This document shows, piece by piece, positions 8,856 through 17,622 of a DNA stretch of 35,661 nucleotides. A program made the translations under genes and the position numbers. Position 1 is the first letter of the stretch. Each line of letters starts with the position of its first letter. The notes under the pieces were generated by a model that did not search any database, was not told where the DNA came from, and was given only the letters and a program-made list of their open reading frames with translations. Origin of the DNA: Planctomycetota bacterium (GTDB taxonomy: Bacteria > Planctomycetota > Planctomycetia > Pirellulales > Pirellulaceae); contig JAQBZB010000061.1 of NCBI GenBank assembly GCA_027622275.1, forward strand, positions 1-35,661, given 5' to 3'.

Positions 8856-8991
8856 GCTAGGCGTGACTCGAGCTGACAGAAGGCAAAGGGTCAAGGACTC
8901 ACGCCCCACAACATGAAACGAACAGATTGCCAATCACATCTCACCAATGGTTTCAGCGGAATGAGACCTGCTCGTAGGAAAGGATGCTTCT

Positions 8992-9558
8992 ATGCTTGGT
9001 TACTTCGATCACTTCCCTGAAAAGACAAAGACCGAGTTGCGGACCGCCCACTTTGTGGAGGGAAGTGGTGAGGATTTGATCCCGGACGGGATTTATCTGT
9101 TTACCGAGTACTTCTGCACGAATCCCAAGTGTGATTGTCAGCGAGTTCTCGTGAAGGTACTCCGCGTCGAATCAGAAGAATCTCGGCCCGAGGAGGTCGC
9201 CACGATCAGCTACACCTGGAACGAGCATACGGACAGCATTTGGACGGTCGTAAACGCGGACATGCCGAATCCGTTTCTTGATCCATTTCATAGGCAAACC
9301 CGTTGCGCATCCGAGTTGCTTGAGTTTTGGTACGACATGGTCCAGCGCGACACGGCCTACGTCGATCGACTCAAGCGTCACTACCACGAACTCCGCGCGG
9401 CCCATTCCGAGCCGAGTGTCCCATCGTGGACAACTTCTTCCGGCACTTCCTCCGCGGCGTCACCCAAAACGACAACCACCTCAACACTGACCAGGCAAGA
9501 ACGTCGAGCCCGCAAGCGGAAGTTGGCGCAGGCGAAGCGCATCCGCAAATCACGCTGA
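8992..9558 (+). CDS. Hypothetical protein with Cys-cluster (possible metal site) and basic C-terminus
   Basis: The protein has 188 residues. It contains YFCTNPKCDCQRVLVKV at about 41-57; the CxxxxCxC cluster resembles small metal-binding knuckles found with SEC-C/TPR-type proteins, though I cannot name the family with certainty. The central part (SYTWNEHTDSIWTVVNA, then FHRQTRCASELLEFWYDMV) looks globular. Residues about 140-170 are a Ser/Thr-rich linker, and the end is strongly basic (RQERRARKRKLAQAKRIRKSR), which suggests nucleic-acid binding. The ribosome site GGAAAGGATGC matches that of the TPR gene upstream, so the two are probably a functional pair. Confidence 0.8.
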   Translation: MLGYFDHFPEKTKTELRTAHFVEGSGEDLIPDGIYLFTEYFCTNPKCDCQRVLVKVLRVESEESRPEEVATISYTWNEHTDSIWTVVNADMPNPFLDPFHRQTRCASELLEFWYDMVQRDTAYVDRLKRHYHELRAAHSEPSVPSWTTSSGTSSAASPKTTTTSTLTRQERRARKRKLAQAKRIRKSR

Positions 9559-9625
9559 TGTCGTAGCCGCAGTGTAGGCTACAGCGTCCGAGTCCAAACA
9601 ACATCGAACGACCGGTGCGCGAACC

Positions 9626-10121
9626 TCACTCCAGCAGTCCAGACGACCAGCGGTCGCCACTCGCATCCAGCGTTTCAACTACCGCACTCCAATGCTGCGC
9701 CATGCGTTGGCTCTCAGCGGCTTGCTCGACGAAGCCTGCGGATTAGAATCGCCGCCACGAACCGATCTCCTGACGAAATCACATACGAATGTTCGGCGAC
9801 ACCTTCTCGGCGACCGCGAGAACGCTCTTTCGGTGCAATACGGAAAAATGATTGAATGCTATCTTCGGCGTCGCGATGATAATGTTCTTCGTCCTACCCG
9901 GCGTATTCCACCGAGCTGTCAAACGCCTCGATAAAAAGTCGCACCAGAGCCTGCTCGTCGGCGAGTTCGATGGCACGCAACTCGTAGCCCGCAGCCAAAT
10001 GCGGACGAAGTACTTCGCTTTCTTTAATCGGCCGCTCAAGATCAACAACGGCCGTCGACTGTGGCGACAACCTCGCCGCCCCGTCCCAATACTCATGCTT
10101 CCATCCCACACGATGTTCCAT
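9626..10121 (-). pseudogene. Decayed GNAT-type N-acetyltransferase gene
   Basis: Reading the minus strand from ATG 10121, the translation MEHRVGWKHEYWDGAARLSP continues through LRAIELADEQALVRLFIEAFDSSVEYAG, which looks like the N-terminal part of GNAT-family proteins common in planctomycetes. A TAG stop then interrupts it near 9894. Directly past it in the same frame the text goes on as DEEHYHRDAEDSIQSFF and later GDRFVAAILI, so this is a premature stop inside a once longer gene. A shift near 9718 opens a further coding-like stretch (QRMAQHWSAVVETLDASGD) ending near 9626. The usual acetyl-CoA motif (R/Q-x-x-G-x-G/A) is not visible. Sequencing error is an alternative explanation. Confidence 0.45.
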
Positions 10122-10147
10122 GACGTGGTTCCCCAAACCAAGTTCCG

Positions 10148-10789
10148 TTGAATGATGCGATCGTACTGGCACAGCGCGACCTATCGCAAAACGAACAACG
10201 ACTTGAAACCGCTTCAGCGGTCCTTCATTTCAAGCCAACCACTCCTCCAGAATCCGTGCAGCAGGCGACTTTGAAACTCGCGGAGGCGGGTTTCAAGTCT
10301 GTGCACATCGCAGCTCGGCACGTCAACGATGAACTAGACCCAGCTCGATACGGTCCTGATAACCTTGGAGTCTTACCAATCGTAGTGCCACCGTTAAGCT
10401 TTGCCGAAGTATCAGACGAACTGCAATTTCCGGATATCCGTATTGCCTTGGAGGGAAATGAGGGCCAAACGAAGGTGCAACTAAACGACGACATCGTCGC
10501 GGTAGGGTCAGATGCATTTCGTGATCTGCACTCTCGAATGAGAGCAATCGTCGGGGATCCACCGATAACCGGTGTGACTGTCCGATTCGAGTTCGGTAGC
10601 GGCATCACGCTTCAAGGACTCACGCAAGCGATGAGTGCCTCACTTGGCGGGTTCCAAGAGCGACGCTTCGTGCCGTTTACCCAGCTCAAGATCAACAAAT
10701 GGCCCGAACCCAAAGCGCCAGATGTGGGCTCGCTGTCGAAAGAGATCGACGATGTCCTCAAGTTTCAGAAACTTCTAGACTCAAAATGA
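10148..10789 (+). CDS. Hypothetical protein, possibly truncated at its start
   Basis: The open frame gives 213 residues with good coding character but no family I recognise. It reads as a soluble alpha/beta protein: LKLAEAGFKSVHIAARHV near 40, LGVLPIVVPPLSFAEV near 75, and GVTVRFEFGSGITLQGLTQAMSASLGGF near 140-165. There is no signal peptide or membrane segment. The longest frame begins with TTG at 10148 without a clear ribosome site, and a stop lies nine codons upstream, so the true start may be further in or the gene may have lost its 5' end. It overlaps the upstream edge of the decayed GNAT gene on the other strand. The function is unknown. Confidence 0.55.
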   Translation: MNDAIVLAQRDLSQNEQRLETASAVLHFKPTTPPESVQQATLKLAEAGFKSVHIAARHVNDELDPARYGPDNLGVLPIVVPPLSFAEVSDELQFPDIRIALEGNEGQTKVQLNDDIVAVGSDAFRDLHSRMRAIVGDPPITGVTVRFEFGSGITLQGLTQAMSASLGGFQERRFVPFTQLKINKWPEPKAPDVGSLSKEIDDVLKFQKLLDSK

Positions 10790-10829
10790 AATACAACCAA
10801 TCGCACCTTTCCGGCTTCCGGGGGCCGCG

Positions 10830-10866
10830 GCGCAAACTAAAAACCCGGTCGGGATGGCTAATCCCG
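10830..10866. repeat. Partial copy of the 16S rRNA terminator block
   Basis: These 37 bases match 35442-35478 at 36 of 37 positions, including the GCGCAAAC lead, the A-run and the CCCGGTCGGGATGGCTAATCCCG core. The copy stops just where the second half of the full hairpin (GCCGGG plus T-run) would follow. A further A/T hairpin (GCATAT...ATATGC) and C-runs follow at about 10890-10922. It lies between two convergent genes. Confidence 0.75.
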
Positions 10867-10970
10867 AAAGAGCGATACCAGGGGTCAGGAGCATATATTA
10901 TATGCCCCCCCTTTATCCCCCCTTCGATGGTCGAGTTGCTAGCATTTTTCGCAAAGGTCCGATCAAGGCC

Positions 10971-11096
10971 GTAGGACGGGACCATTGTCCTTGTCCATCC
11001 CCACAATCTTCTCAGCTGCGGAGCAGCGACAGGCGATAGCCTGCCGTCACCTCGTGACTCGGAAGATGTGGGCAGGGACAATGGTCCCATCCTGCA
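10971..11096. repeat. About 125-bp imperfect palindrome in a convergent intergenic region
   Basis: The outer arms hold GGGACCATTGTCC at 10978-10990 and its inverse GGGACAATGGTCCC at 11074-11087. Inside them CCCCACAATCTTC pairs with GAAGATGTGGG, and the centre is CGACAGGC-GATA-GCCTGCCG. The whole can fold into one long hairpin with internal mismatches. It lies 40 bp beyond the 3' end of the beta-CASP nuclease gene and may act as its terminator or be a MITE-like element. Confidence 0.65.
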
Positions 11097-11135
11097 GACC
11101 GTCCGAGCCGACGACGCCCTCATGAACAATCCGAC

Positions 11136-12536
11136 TTAGCCGAGATCCACCACATCCTGAAACTCGGGCACGGAAACGGTCCAGCCCTTGTCTTTGCGAA
11201 TCTGCCCGGCAAGACTCAGCGCCGCGTCTTCTTCGCCGTGCGTCAAATAGATGCTTTTGGGTGCCTGCTTGAGATGCCCGATCCAATGCAACAAGGCGCT
11301 GCGATCGGCGTGACCCGAGAAGCCATAGATGCGGGCGATTTGCGCTTTCGTTTCGTAGTTGCGACCGTGGATGCGGACTTCGGGTTTGCCGTCGCTGATC
11401 AACCGGCCGAGCGTGCCATAGGCCTGGTAGCCGACAAACAGAATGGTCGACTCCGGTCGCGAAATGTTGCGGCGGAGATGATGCTTGATGCGGCCGCCCG
11501 TACACATTCCCGAAGTCGCCATGATGATGCACGGTTTCCGCTGGTTGTTGATCTCTTTCGACTGCGCCGCGCTTCTCGCAAGTTGCAGCCCAGGGAATTG
11601 AAGTGGCGACTGATTCGAGCCGATCAAGTCCCAAGCTTCCTGATCAAAGTACTCGCGATACTTGCGAAAGATGTTCGTGACATCGACGGCCATCGGGCTA
11701 TCGAGGAACACCTTCACGTCGGGAATGCGGTCGTCGTGGACCAGGCGGCTGATGTAGTACATCAACTCTTGAGCCCGCTCGACGGCGAAGGTGGGAATGA
11801 CGACGTTCCCGCCGCGGCCGATGGTTTCGTTAATCACATCGCACAACTGCGTTTCGACGTCGCCGCCGTCCTCGTGATTGCGGTCTCCGTATGTCGACTC
11901 CATGACCACGTGATCCGCCGAGTCGAACAAACTCGGGTCGCGGATGAGCGGCTTGTTCCATTGCCCGATGTCGCCCGAGAAGATCACGCGCCGAGTGGCT
12001 CCGTTCTCGGCGACGACAACTTCCAGCATCGCCGAGCCGAGGATATGGCCCGCGTCGTGAAAGACGACCGAGACAGAATCCGTGATCCGCCATAATGTTT
12101 CATACGGCACACCGTTCAACAACGGCAAGGTTTTAAGCACGTCCTCCTCGCCGTACAGAGCCTGCTCGGGATACTTCCCCTTGTGGCCTTCCCTTTCGTG
12201 ACGCTTCTTCTTATAGGCAGCATCTTCTTCCTGGATCTTCGCGGAATCGCGCAGGATGACTTCGGTCAGATCGACGGTCGGGTGCGTGCAAAAGATCGGT
12301 GCTTGAAAGCCATTCGCAACCAGTCTTGGGATCAAACCGCAGTGGTCGAGATGCGCGTGGGTGAGCAGCATCGCGTCACATTCCGACGGCGTGATCGAAT
12401 TCGGCTCCCAATTCCGTGACAGGAATGCCCGTTCCTGAAACATGCCGCAATCGATCATGATCTTCGAGTCGGCCGTTTCCAGGCAGTAGCGCGAACCGGT
12501 GACTTGACGATTCGCCCCGAGAAAATGCAGCTTCAC
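11136..12536 (-). CDS. Beta-CASP metallo-beta-lactamase-fold ribonuclease (CPSF/YSH1-like)
   Basis: The protein has 466 residues. The metallo-beta-lactamase core carries LLTHAHLDHCG (H60, H62, D64, H65), GHILGSAM (H164) and FSGDIG (D189), a full two-metal site. The beta-CASP domain follows with PTFAVERAQELMYYI and FLDSPMAVDVT, then the C-terminal RMMBL segment IYGFSGHADRSALLHWI and a YLTHGEE motif near 430. This architecture is that of archaeal/bacterial CPSF-like RNA exo- or endonucleases that process or degrade RNA in the cytoplasm. The length is normal and no key residue is missing. It starts at ATG 12536. It is monocistronic, with the palindromic element at 10971-11096 downstream. Confidence 0.93.
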   Translation of the reverse strand: MKLHFLGANRQVTGSRYCLETADSKIMIDCGMFQERAFLSRNWEPNSITPSECDAMLLTHAHLDHCGLIPRLVANGFQAPIFCTHPTVDLTEVILRDSAKIQEEDAAYKKKRHEREGHKGKYPEQALYGEEDVLKTLPLLNGVPYETLWRITDSVSVVFHDAGHILGSAMLEVVVAENGATRRVIFSGDIGQWNKPLIRDPSLFDSADHVVMESTYGDRNHEDGGDVETQLCDVINETIGRGGNVVIPTFAVERAQELMYYISRLVHDDRIPDVKVFLDSPMAVDVTNIFRKYREYFDQEAWDLIGSNQSPLQFPGLQLARSAAQSKEINNQRKPCIIMATSGMCTGGRIKHHLRRNISRPESTILFVGYQAYGTLGRLISDGKPEVRIHGRNYETKAQIARIYGFSGHADRSALLHWIGHLKQAPKSIYLTHGEEDAALSLAGQIRKDKGWTVSVPEFQDVVDLG

Positions 12537-12679
12537 GCACGGTACTCCTTGCGATTACGTTGTTTACCGCTGTAGTGTTAGCCGGAGCATCGGAAAGCGT
12601 CAACATTGGTGCCAACAAAAAAACGTTTGCGGAGCGACTTCGTTCGCCGTGATCGACTCGATTGATCGTAAGTTCGCTA

Positions 12680-14848
12680 TCACCTCTTCCTAGTCGACAA
12701 CAATACGAGGACGACGCCCGCAAAAACACCACCCACAGCACAAGCCAGCCAGGCCGCTGGCAAATGCGATTGTTCTGCGACGCCCCAGCCTCGTGCTTGC
12801 AATTCATCTTGGTAGTAAGCGACCATCAGCAACAGGCCGTTGTGCGTCGCGTGCAGCAACATGCCGGGCAACACGCTTTGTGTTCGATAGCAGAGCCAAC
12901 CGAGAATCAGCCCCATGAAGGTGCTCGGAAGAAATCGCTCCGTCGACAGGGCACTTGTCGCGATCACATGAAACGCACCGAAGAGCAATGCCGAGATAAC
13001 GATCGCGGCCGCCGGGCGAGTTGACTTCTGCAGGGCTCCCATCAGATAGCCGCGGAAGTAAAACTCCTCGCAGATTGCTGGCGTGATGGCCAGCGTTAAG
13101 AGTATCACGGCTGGCGAGAGGGCTCGCCAGGCGTCGAGCAGCGACTTGACCGATTCAAGCTTCGCCGGATCGATACCGCCAAGCCCAATCAACTCGTTGA
13201 GCAAGAATACCTCGTGTGCGAACGGCCACGCGGATACGCCCAGCAGGGCTGCACCGAGGAATGCGACGCCGCCGGCGAGTCGCAGCTGAAACCCGCTGGC
13301 AACTCGGACGCGTTGAAAGATCGCGGCGATGATGGGAATACCAACGAACAACAACGCCGTTACGACTGCCGATGCCGCCAAGCGGGTCCCGATGCTTGCA
13401 CCTGGCAATCGATGTAACAGATTGCCGAGCAGGAAATACGCGGGAAACAACGCGGCCAGGCAGAACATGGCTCCCGGCAGCGTCGCCGCGTCGCGGCGCT
13501 GTTCCGGGCGACGAATGAGATCGGCCCAAGTCGCTTGGCCGCCATACAGAATCGCGTCGGTGCCGAAGATCCTCGCCGCCAATCCGATCGCGGCGAGCGC
13601 GTAAAGCGCCGTCGATAACACCGCGGCGGTCGCCAGCGTTGGCTGGACGTCGCCTTCAAAAATGTCGCGAGCCAGCAACACGATATTGACCAGCGGCGTG
13701 ACGGCCAATAACCCGTTGAACTCCAAGTCCGGCATCAGGCTCATCATGCCAGGCGCCAGGGACAACAGCATCAACGGAATCAGATAGGCTTGTGCTTCCT
13801 TGAAGCTGCGCGCGAAACTTGTCACGGCCAGCAAGATTGCGGAAAAGAAAGCGGCAAAGAGGATCAACAACGCAAACACCTGAGCAACCAAGCCGATCGT
13901 CAATCCACCCGCGCCAAAGACGGTCTCGCCCAAACCGGTCGCGACCAGTGTTGTTGTCATGGCGACAAGATTCGCCGTGGCCGTAAACAGAGCGACGGTA
14001 AGGACCGCGACGTACTTGGCAATCAGCAAGCCAAGTCGCGGTACGGGGGCAGCCATCAATGTTTCGAGCGTCCCCCGTTCGCGTTCACCAGCCGTCAGAT
14101 CGATGGCCGGATAAACAGCTCCCGTGATCGTCATCAGGATCAGAATCAAAGGAACGAGCGTGGTCAACGAGAATGCCGCCGCGCCTCCGGAGCCAGCGAT
14201 CGGTTCAAGTTCGACCTCGGTTGGCAGCCGCACGTGGAGAATGTTCGTCGTGTAACTCTGGTTGATGGCGTCAAGTCGCTTCGTGATATACTCCGCCGCG
14301 ATTTTGCTCAATGCAGATTCCTCGCGATAAATCACCTGGCATTTTAACTGTCGCGAAAAGCCCGCCGACTGATCCAAGTCGGCACCTTCCAGCAGCACGA
14401 CACCAGCATCGAGTTCCCCGCTGGCGACCCCGCGCCGCAGATCGTCGCCGTACAACCAACGGATCTTTGGCTCGGCATTGAAGTTCAGTGGCGGCTTGGC
14501 GGATGTCTCACTGGCCTCGGTGCCTGCCGGTGCAGGGGCTTGCAGAAGATCCTGGCCCACTTGAAGAAACCTTGTGAGTCTCGTGCCCGCGCGTTCCGAC
14601 TCGACTCCAACATGACATTCGACCTGGGAAAGCGATGATAAGGATGATAGCGCGAACTTCTGAAAGGCCATGCTCAGCAGCGGATAGACCAACAGCGGCA
14701 TGAAGACCAACGTCACGATCGTCCGGCGATCACGGAGGATCTCGCGTAACTCTTTGATGCACAGCCGAACCAGCCGCGACGTGGCCGAAGAACGCCGCCA
14801 CTGCGTTCTGCTGGTCGCAGCGGATTGTCGATCTTGATCTGTGGCCAT
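12680..14848 (-). CDS. ABC-2 exporter permease (NatB-like) fused to CPBP intramembrane protease
   Basis: The protein has 722 residues. The first half is an ABC-2 permease: a basic start, LCIKELREILRDRRTIVTLVFMPLLVYP near 30-55, a large extracytoplasmic loop (about 60-220), then five or six membrane helices with TAGERERGTLETLMAAPVPRLGLLIAKY, the characteristic cytosolic coupling motif. The C-terminal part is a CPBP (CAAX/bacteriocin-processing) domain with E594-E595...R599 (EEFYFRG), FGAFH (H627) and HATHNG (H666/H669), the expected catalytic motifs. NatB-type permeases export sodium or small compounds; CPBP proteins cleave prenylated proteins or peptides. The ATPase gene lies 33 bp upstream on the same strand. 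The fusion suggests a peptide- or maturation-linked exporter; the substrate is unknown. Confidence 0.9.
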   Translation of the reverse strand: MATDQDRQSAATSRTQWRRSSATSRLVRLCIKELREILRDRRTIVTLVFMPLLVYPLLSMAFQKFALSSLSSLSQVECHVGVESERAGTRLTRFLQVGQDLLQAPAPAGTEASETSAKPPLNFNAEPKIRWLYGDDLRRGVASGELDAGVVLLEGADLDQSAGFSRQLKCQVIYREESALSKIAAEYITKRLDAINQSYTTNILHVRLPTEVELEPIAGSGGAAAFSLTTLVPLILILMTITGAVYPAIDLTAGERERGTLETLMAAPVPRLGLLIAKYVAVLTVALFTATANLVAMTTTLVATGLGETVFGAGGLTIGLVAQVFALLILFAAFFSAILLAVTSFARSFKEAQAYLIPLMLLSLAPGMMSLMPDLEFNGLLAVTPLVNIVLLARDIFEGDVQPTLATAAVLSTALYALAAIGLAARIFGTDAILYGGQATWADLIRRPEQRRDAATLPGAMFCLAALFPAYFLLGNLLHRLPGASIGTRLAASAVVTALLFVGIPIIAAIFQRVRVASGFQLRLAGGVAFLGAALLGVSAWPFAHEVFLLNELIGLGGIDPAKLESVKSLLDAWRALSPAVILLTLAITPAICEEFYFRGYLMGALQKSTRPAAAIVISALLFGAFHVIATSALSTERFLPSTFMGLILGWLCYRTQSVLPGMLLHATHNGLLLMVAYYQDELQARGWGVAEQSHLPAAWLACAVGGVFAGVVLVLLSTRKR

Positions 14849-14881
14849 GCGTGAACGGCGCTGCGGCGCGCCGAATCTTCG

Positions 14882-15634
14882 TTAGGTGGAACTCGTAGAA
14901 GACGCTTGCTGGTCCAAGAAGCCGAGAAACATGTCGACGAGCGATTCGCATCCCGTGGCTGCTTGTAACTCGCTAATCGTTCCTTCTCGCCACAACTGGC
15001 CCGCATGGAGCAGACCGAAGCGATCACACAGCCGTTGTGCTTCGTCCAGGCGATGCGTACAGACGATCACCGCTTTGTTCTGGTCGCGGAGATGAGCAAT
15101 GTAATCGAAGACGACTTTGCTGCCGATCACATCCAAGCCGCGAGTCGGTTCGTCGAGCAACATCACGGGCGGATCGTGGATCAATCCGCGGGCGAGGATC
15201 ACGCGTTGCTTTTGGCCCGTGCTGAGATTGGCACAACGACGTGAGAGGAGCTTGTGAAGTCCGAACGTATCGGCGAGATGCTCCAAGCGGGCGGCGGCGA
15301 CTTCGTGCGGCATGCCGTACAGGTCTGCAAAGAACAGCAGCATCTCGCGGACGCTGAGCCACGGATAGACACCGTCATTGGCCGAGACGAGTCCGAGTCG
15401 TGACTTGACGGCATCGGGCTCCGTCGAACTGCGATATCCATCAACTTCGGCATAGCCACCGTCAGCCTTCAGCAGCCCCACGATCATCCGCATGGTGGTT
15501 GTCTTGCCGGCCCCGTTCGGACCGAGCAGGCCGTAAACTTCACCAGGCATGACGGAAAACGAGAGCTTGTTGACCGCGATGATTTCTTCGCCCGCCGCTC
15601 GAAACCGCTTGAACAACTCGTGAACGACGATCAT
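14882..15634 (-). CDS. ABC transporter ATP-binding protein (NatA-like)
   Basis: The protein has 250 residues, a normal size for a stand-alone ABC ATPase. Motifs occur in order: Walker [14 protein letters not shown] (about 36-48), signature LSTGQKQRV (about 138-146), Walker [13 protein letters not shown] (about 158-169) and the switch histidine in [11 protein letters not shown]. The early [19 protein letters not shown] region is the A-loop area. It powers the exporter whose permease-protease is encoded 33 bp downstream. The two genes form a two-gene operon with the ATPase first. The start ATG 15634 has no strong Shine-Dalgarno. Confidence 0.94.
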   Translation of the reverse strand: MIVVHELFKRFRAAGEEIIAVNKLSFSVMPGEVYGLLGPNGAGKTTTMRMIVGLLKADGGYAEVDGYRSSTEPDAVKSRLGLVSANDGVYPWLSVREMLLFFADLYGMPHEVAAARLEHLADTFGLHKLLSRRCANLSTGQKQRVILARGLIHDPPVMLLDEPTRGLDVIGSKVVFDYIAHLRDQNKAVIVCTHRLDEAQRLCDRFGLLHAGQLWREGTISELQAATGCESLVDMFLGFLDQQASSTSST

Positions 15635-15667
15635 GACAGCGGTTGCCGAAGGAGCAGAAGCAGGAGA

Positions 15668-15829
15668 CTAGCCCGGATAGTTCATCAGCGGTTCTCGCGA
15701 ACTTCGAGAGAACCGCACGCTAGCGTCAGGCGGCTGATTTGCGCGGTGTATTGGGAAAAATAGCTGTAACTTTTTTCACAAACGTCTATTTTGATGAATG
15801 CTGACCGGTTCATGAATAATCCGGGCTAG
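15668..15829. repeat. MITE-like element, copy 1, with terminal inverted repeats
   Basis: The left end CTAGCCCGGATAGTTCAT and the inverse of the right end CTAGCCCGGATTATTCAT agree at all but two positions. Inside lies a strong hairpin GCGGTTCTC...GAGAACCGC (15688-15717), then ACGCTAGCGT and GGCGGCTGATTTGCG. The inner part of about 65 bp recurs at 18784-18850. No protein is encoded. It lies between the ABC ATPase start and the next gene's 3' end. Confidence 0.75.
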
Positions 15830-15908
15830 GAACTGATCGTATGGCTGCGAAGACGCCGCGTGAACCACCTGTACGGACGGCTCGGTGATGCGGTTCATGT
15901 CGCAACGG

Positions 15909-16430
15909 TTACGGAGCAGGCTCGTTCGGTTCCTCCGGGGCAGCTTTCTCGATCACTCCGAACAGATGACCGCCCACTTTGCCATGCGCCCACGTCCCGG
16001 CGTACTTCTTGTCGTAGATCGCGACGCGAGCGCTAAACGTTCCCATCCCCGGAATTGTGAAGTCGGTCAGCGTGATGATGGGCGTATCGCCAGCCCATTT
16101 GACTTCCAATGGAAGCGGCACCGTGACATCGTTTTGGCCGTACTTGATTCGCGCCTTGAACAGCCAATAGTCCCCTTCTGGCAGCTTGCTGACGCTGCTG
16201 ATCGCGTACTCTTCTTTCGGCAGCGGTCCGTCGTCTTTACCGAGGATCGTGAATCGGCCGACGAGTTTAGCGCCGGAGAGCAATTCTCCGAATTGTTTGA
16301 ATAATGCGTCGCGATCGACGACCGCGGCATCCTGCTTCGATTCACCTGACGGTGCCGGATCTTCCGAGCGAGCGATGGTGGACGTCAATGAGACACAGAG
16401 AGCAGCCAGAATAATGCTCGATCGTATCAT
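15909..16430 (-). CDS. Secreted hypothetical protein
   Basis: With the chosen start MIRSSIILAALCVSLTSTIA the protein has 173 residues and a typical signal peptide cleaved after about residue 20-22. That start at 16430 has AAAGGA ten bases upstream; the longer frame would put 11 extra polar residues before the signal peptide. The mature part has LFKQFGELLSGAKLVGRFTI, then KEEYAISSVSKLPEGDYWLFKARIKYG, which looks like a beta-rich domain, and ends with an acidic Pro-rich tail (EKAAPEEPNEPAP). I do not recognise a characterised family. It should act in the periplasm. It stands alone on this strand with a MITE-like element downstream. Confidence 0.75.
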   Translation of the reverse strand: MIRSSIILAALCVSLTSTIARSEDPAPSGESKQDAAVVDRDALFKQFGELLSGAKLVGRFTILGKDDGPLPKEEYAISSVSKLPEGDYWLFKARIKYGQNDVTVPLPLEVKWAGDTPIITLTDFTIPGMGTFSARVAIYDKKYAGTWAHGKVGGHLFGVIEKAAPEEPNEPAP

Positions 16431-16562
16431 GAGCCTGATCCTTTCATTGGGACTTTGCAGCAAAGACTTTCCGGTGATTATAGCAAGTTGTCACAAAAGT
16501 AGGCCCGAACTGCGCAGACTCGTTCCGGCCTACTGGCAAGTGGATAAAACGTCTCGATAGTA

Positions 16563-17558
16563 TCAAGGACTTTCCCACGCGCCACTCGCGCACGCGCGAA
16601 GAATGGCTTGATTGGCGCGGAGCGTGCTAGTGGCCTCGTCGAGCGAACAAGTGGGCGGGGCAAGGCCTGCGGCAACGTCGAGGAAGCGATGGGCTTGAGC
16701 GATGAACAGATCATCACGTTCCAGCGGTTCGCACGGCTCGTCGTGCCACTGGCCGGCCGGGTCGGTCTGCCAACGCCAGCGTTGCTGGTGTGATTCGAAT
16801 CGCACCGTGCCGCGCTGACAGACGACGGTCAACGACGATTCGTTGGGTGCTTGATATTGGTTCATGCTGTAAGCGGCCAGCACGCCGGCATGTCGCGCGA
16901 TCACGTTGACCGTGTCTTCCACATCGACTCCTTTAAGTACCTGATGGCTGCAATCCGCGGCGAGGCGATCGATCGGACCAACGAGCCATTCGGCGGCGTT
17001 AATCATGTGAGTAAGGGCGTCCTGGATCGCACCTCCGCCGGTTGCTCGATCGCGATAGTAGATGTCGCGGTATGCTGGACGGTAAGTCGGGAAATGCTGC
17101 CCGGAGCAACCGACAACGTGAACCGGTTTGCCGAATCTGCCTGAATCGATCGCCGCTTTCATGGCACCCAACGCGGGATGAACGCGCATGACGTACGCGA
17201 CCATCACGGCGACGCCCGACGAATCGACCAACTGCTTTAACTCGTCAGCACGATCCAGGTTGGTGCTGAGCGGCTTTTCAATGAGCAGGTGTCGATTTAG
17301 CTGGGCCACGTCGATCGCCATCGGAATGTGAAGATCAGCGGGCGTGCAAATTACTGCCGCTTGAAACTCCGAGGCGAGCGCATCGTCCCAGTTGCCGAAG
17401 GCGTTTGCCAATTCGTAACGGTCCGCGATCTGCGCTCGCAGGCCGTCGTTGACTTCACAGATCGAAACATCGGCTCGCGCCGTCTGTTGAAAGCACCGCG
17501 TATGGCGCTCGCCGATCGACCCGACACCGACAACGAGGATTCTCAGTTTGGCACTCAT
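16563..17558 (-). CDS. Gfo/Idh/MocA-family NAD(P)-dependent oxidoreductase
   Basis: From the ATG at 17558 (MSAKLRILVVGVGSIGERHTR) the protein has 331 residues; an ATG 60 bases upstream would add a tail before the Rossmann fold that the family does not need. The nucleotide motif is GVGSIGERH, and the family motif EKPLS (LLIEKPLSTN, about 94-103) carries the catalytic lysine. Residues GGGAIQDALTHMINAAEWL near 180 hold the aspartate and histidine expected in the active site. Members oxidise or reduce sugars, inositols or related compounds in the cytoplasm; the substrate cannot be read from sequence. The HAD gene lies 64 bp upstream on the same strand, so the two are likely cotranscribed. Confidence 0.92.
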   Translation of the reverse strand: MSAKLRILVVGVGSIGERHTRCFQQTARADVSICEVNDGLRAQIADRYELANAFGNWDDALASEFQAAVICTPADLHIPMAIDVAQLNRHLLIEKPLSTNLDRADELKQLVDSSGVAVMVAYVMRVHPALGAMKAAIDSGRFGKPVHVVGCSGQHFPTYRPAYRDIYYRDRATGGGAIQDALTHMINAAEWLVGPIDRLAADCSHQVLKGVDVEDTVNVIARHAGVLAAYSMNQYQAPNESSLTVVCQRGTVRFESHQQRWRWQTDPAGQWHDEPCEPLERDDLFIAQAHRFLDVAAGLAPPTCSLDEATSTLRANQAILRACASGAWESP

Positions 17559-17622
17559 CTCTGCGAATTGATTGTCACTTACAAAGTCGGATGGAAGCAG
17601 CGTAATGCGTCGTTTCACAGAT

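Noticed and set aside
15846-15905. GTGAACCACCTGTACGGACG and the following GGCTCGGTGATGCGGTTC resemble the end region of group II intron/reverse transcriptase elements.
   Set aside because: The resemblance is short and from memory; no reverse transcriptase frame or domain V hairpin is seen around it.
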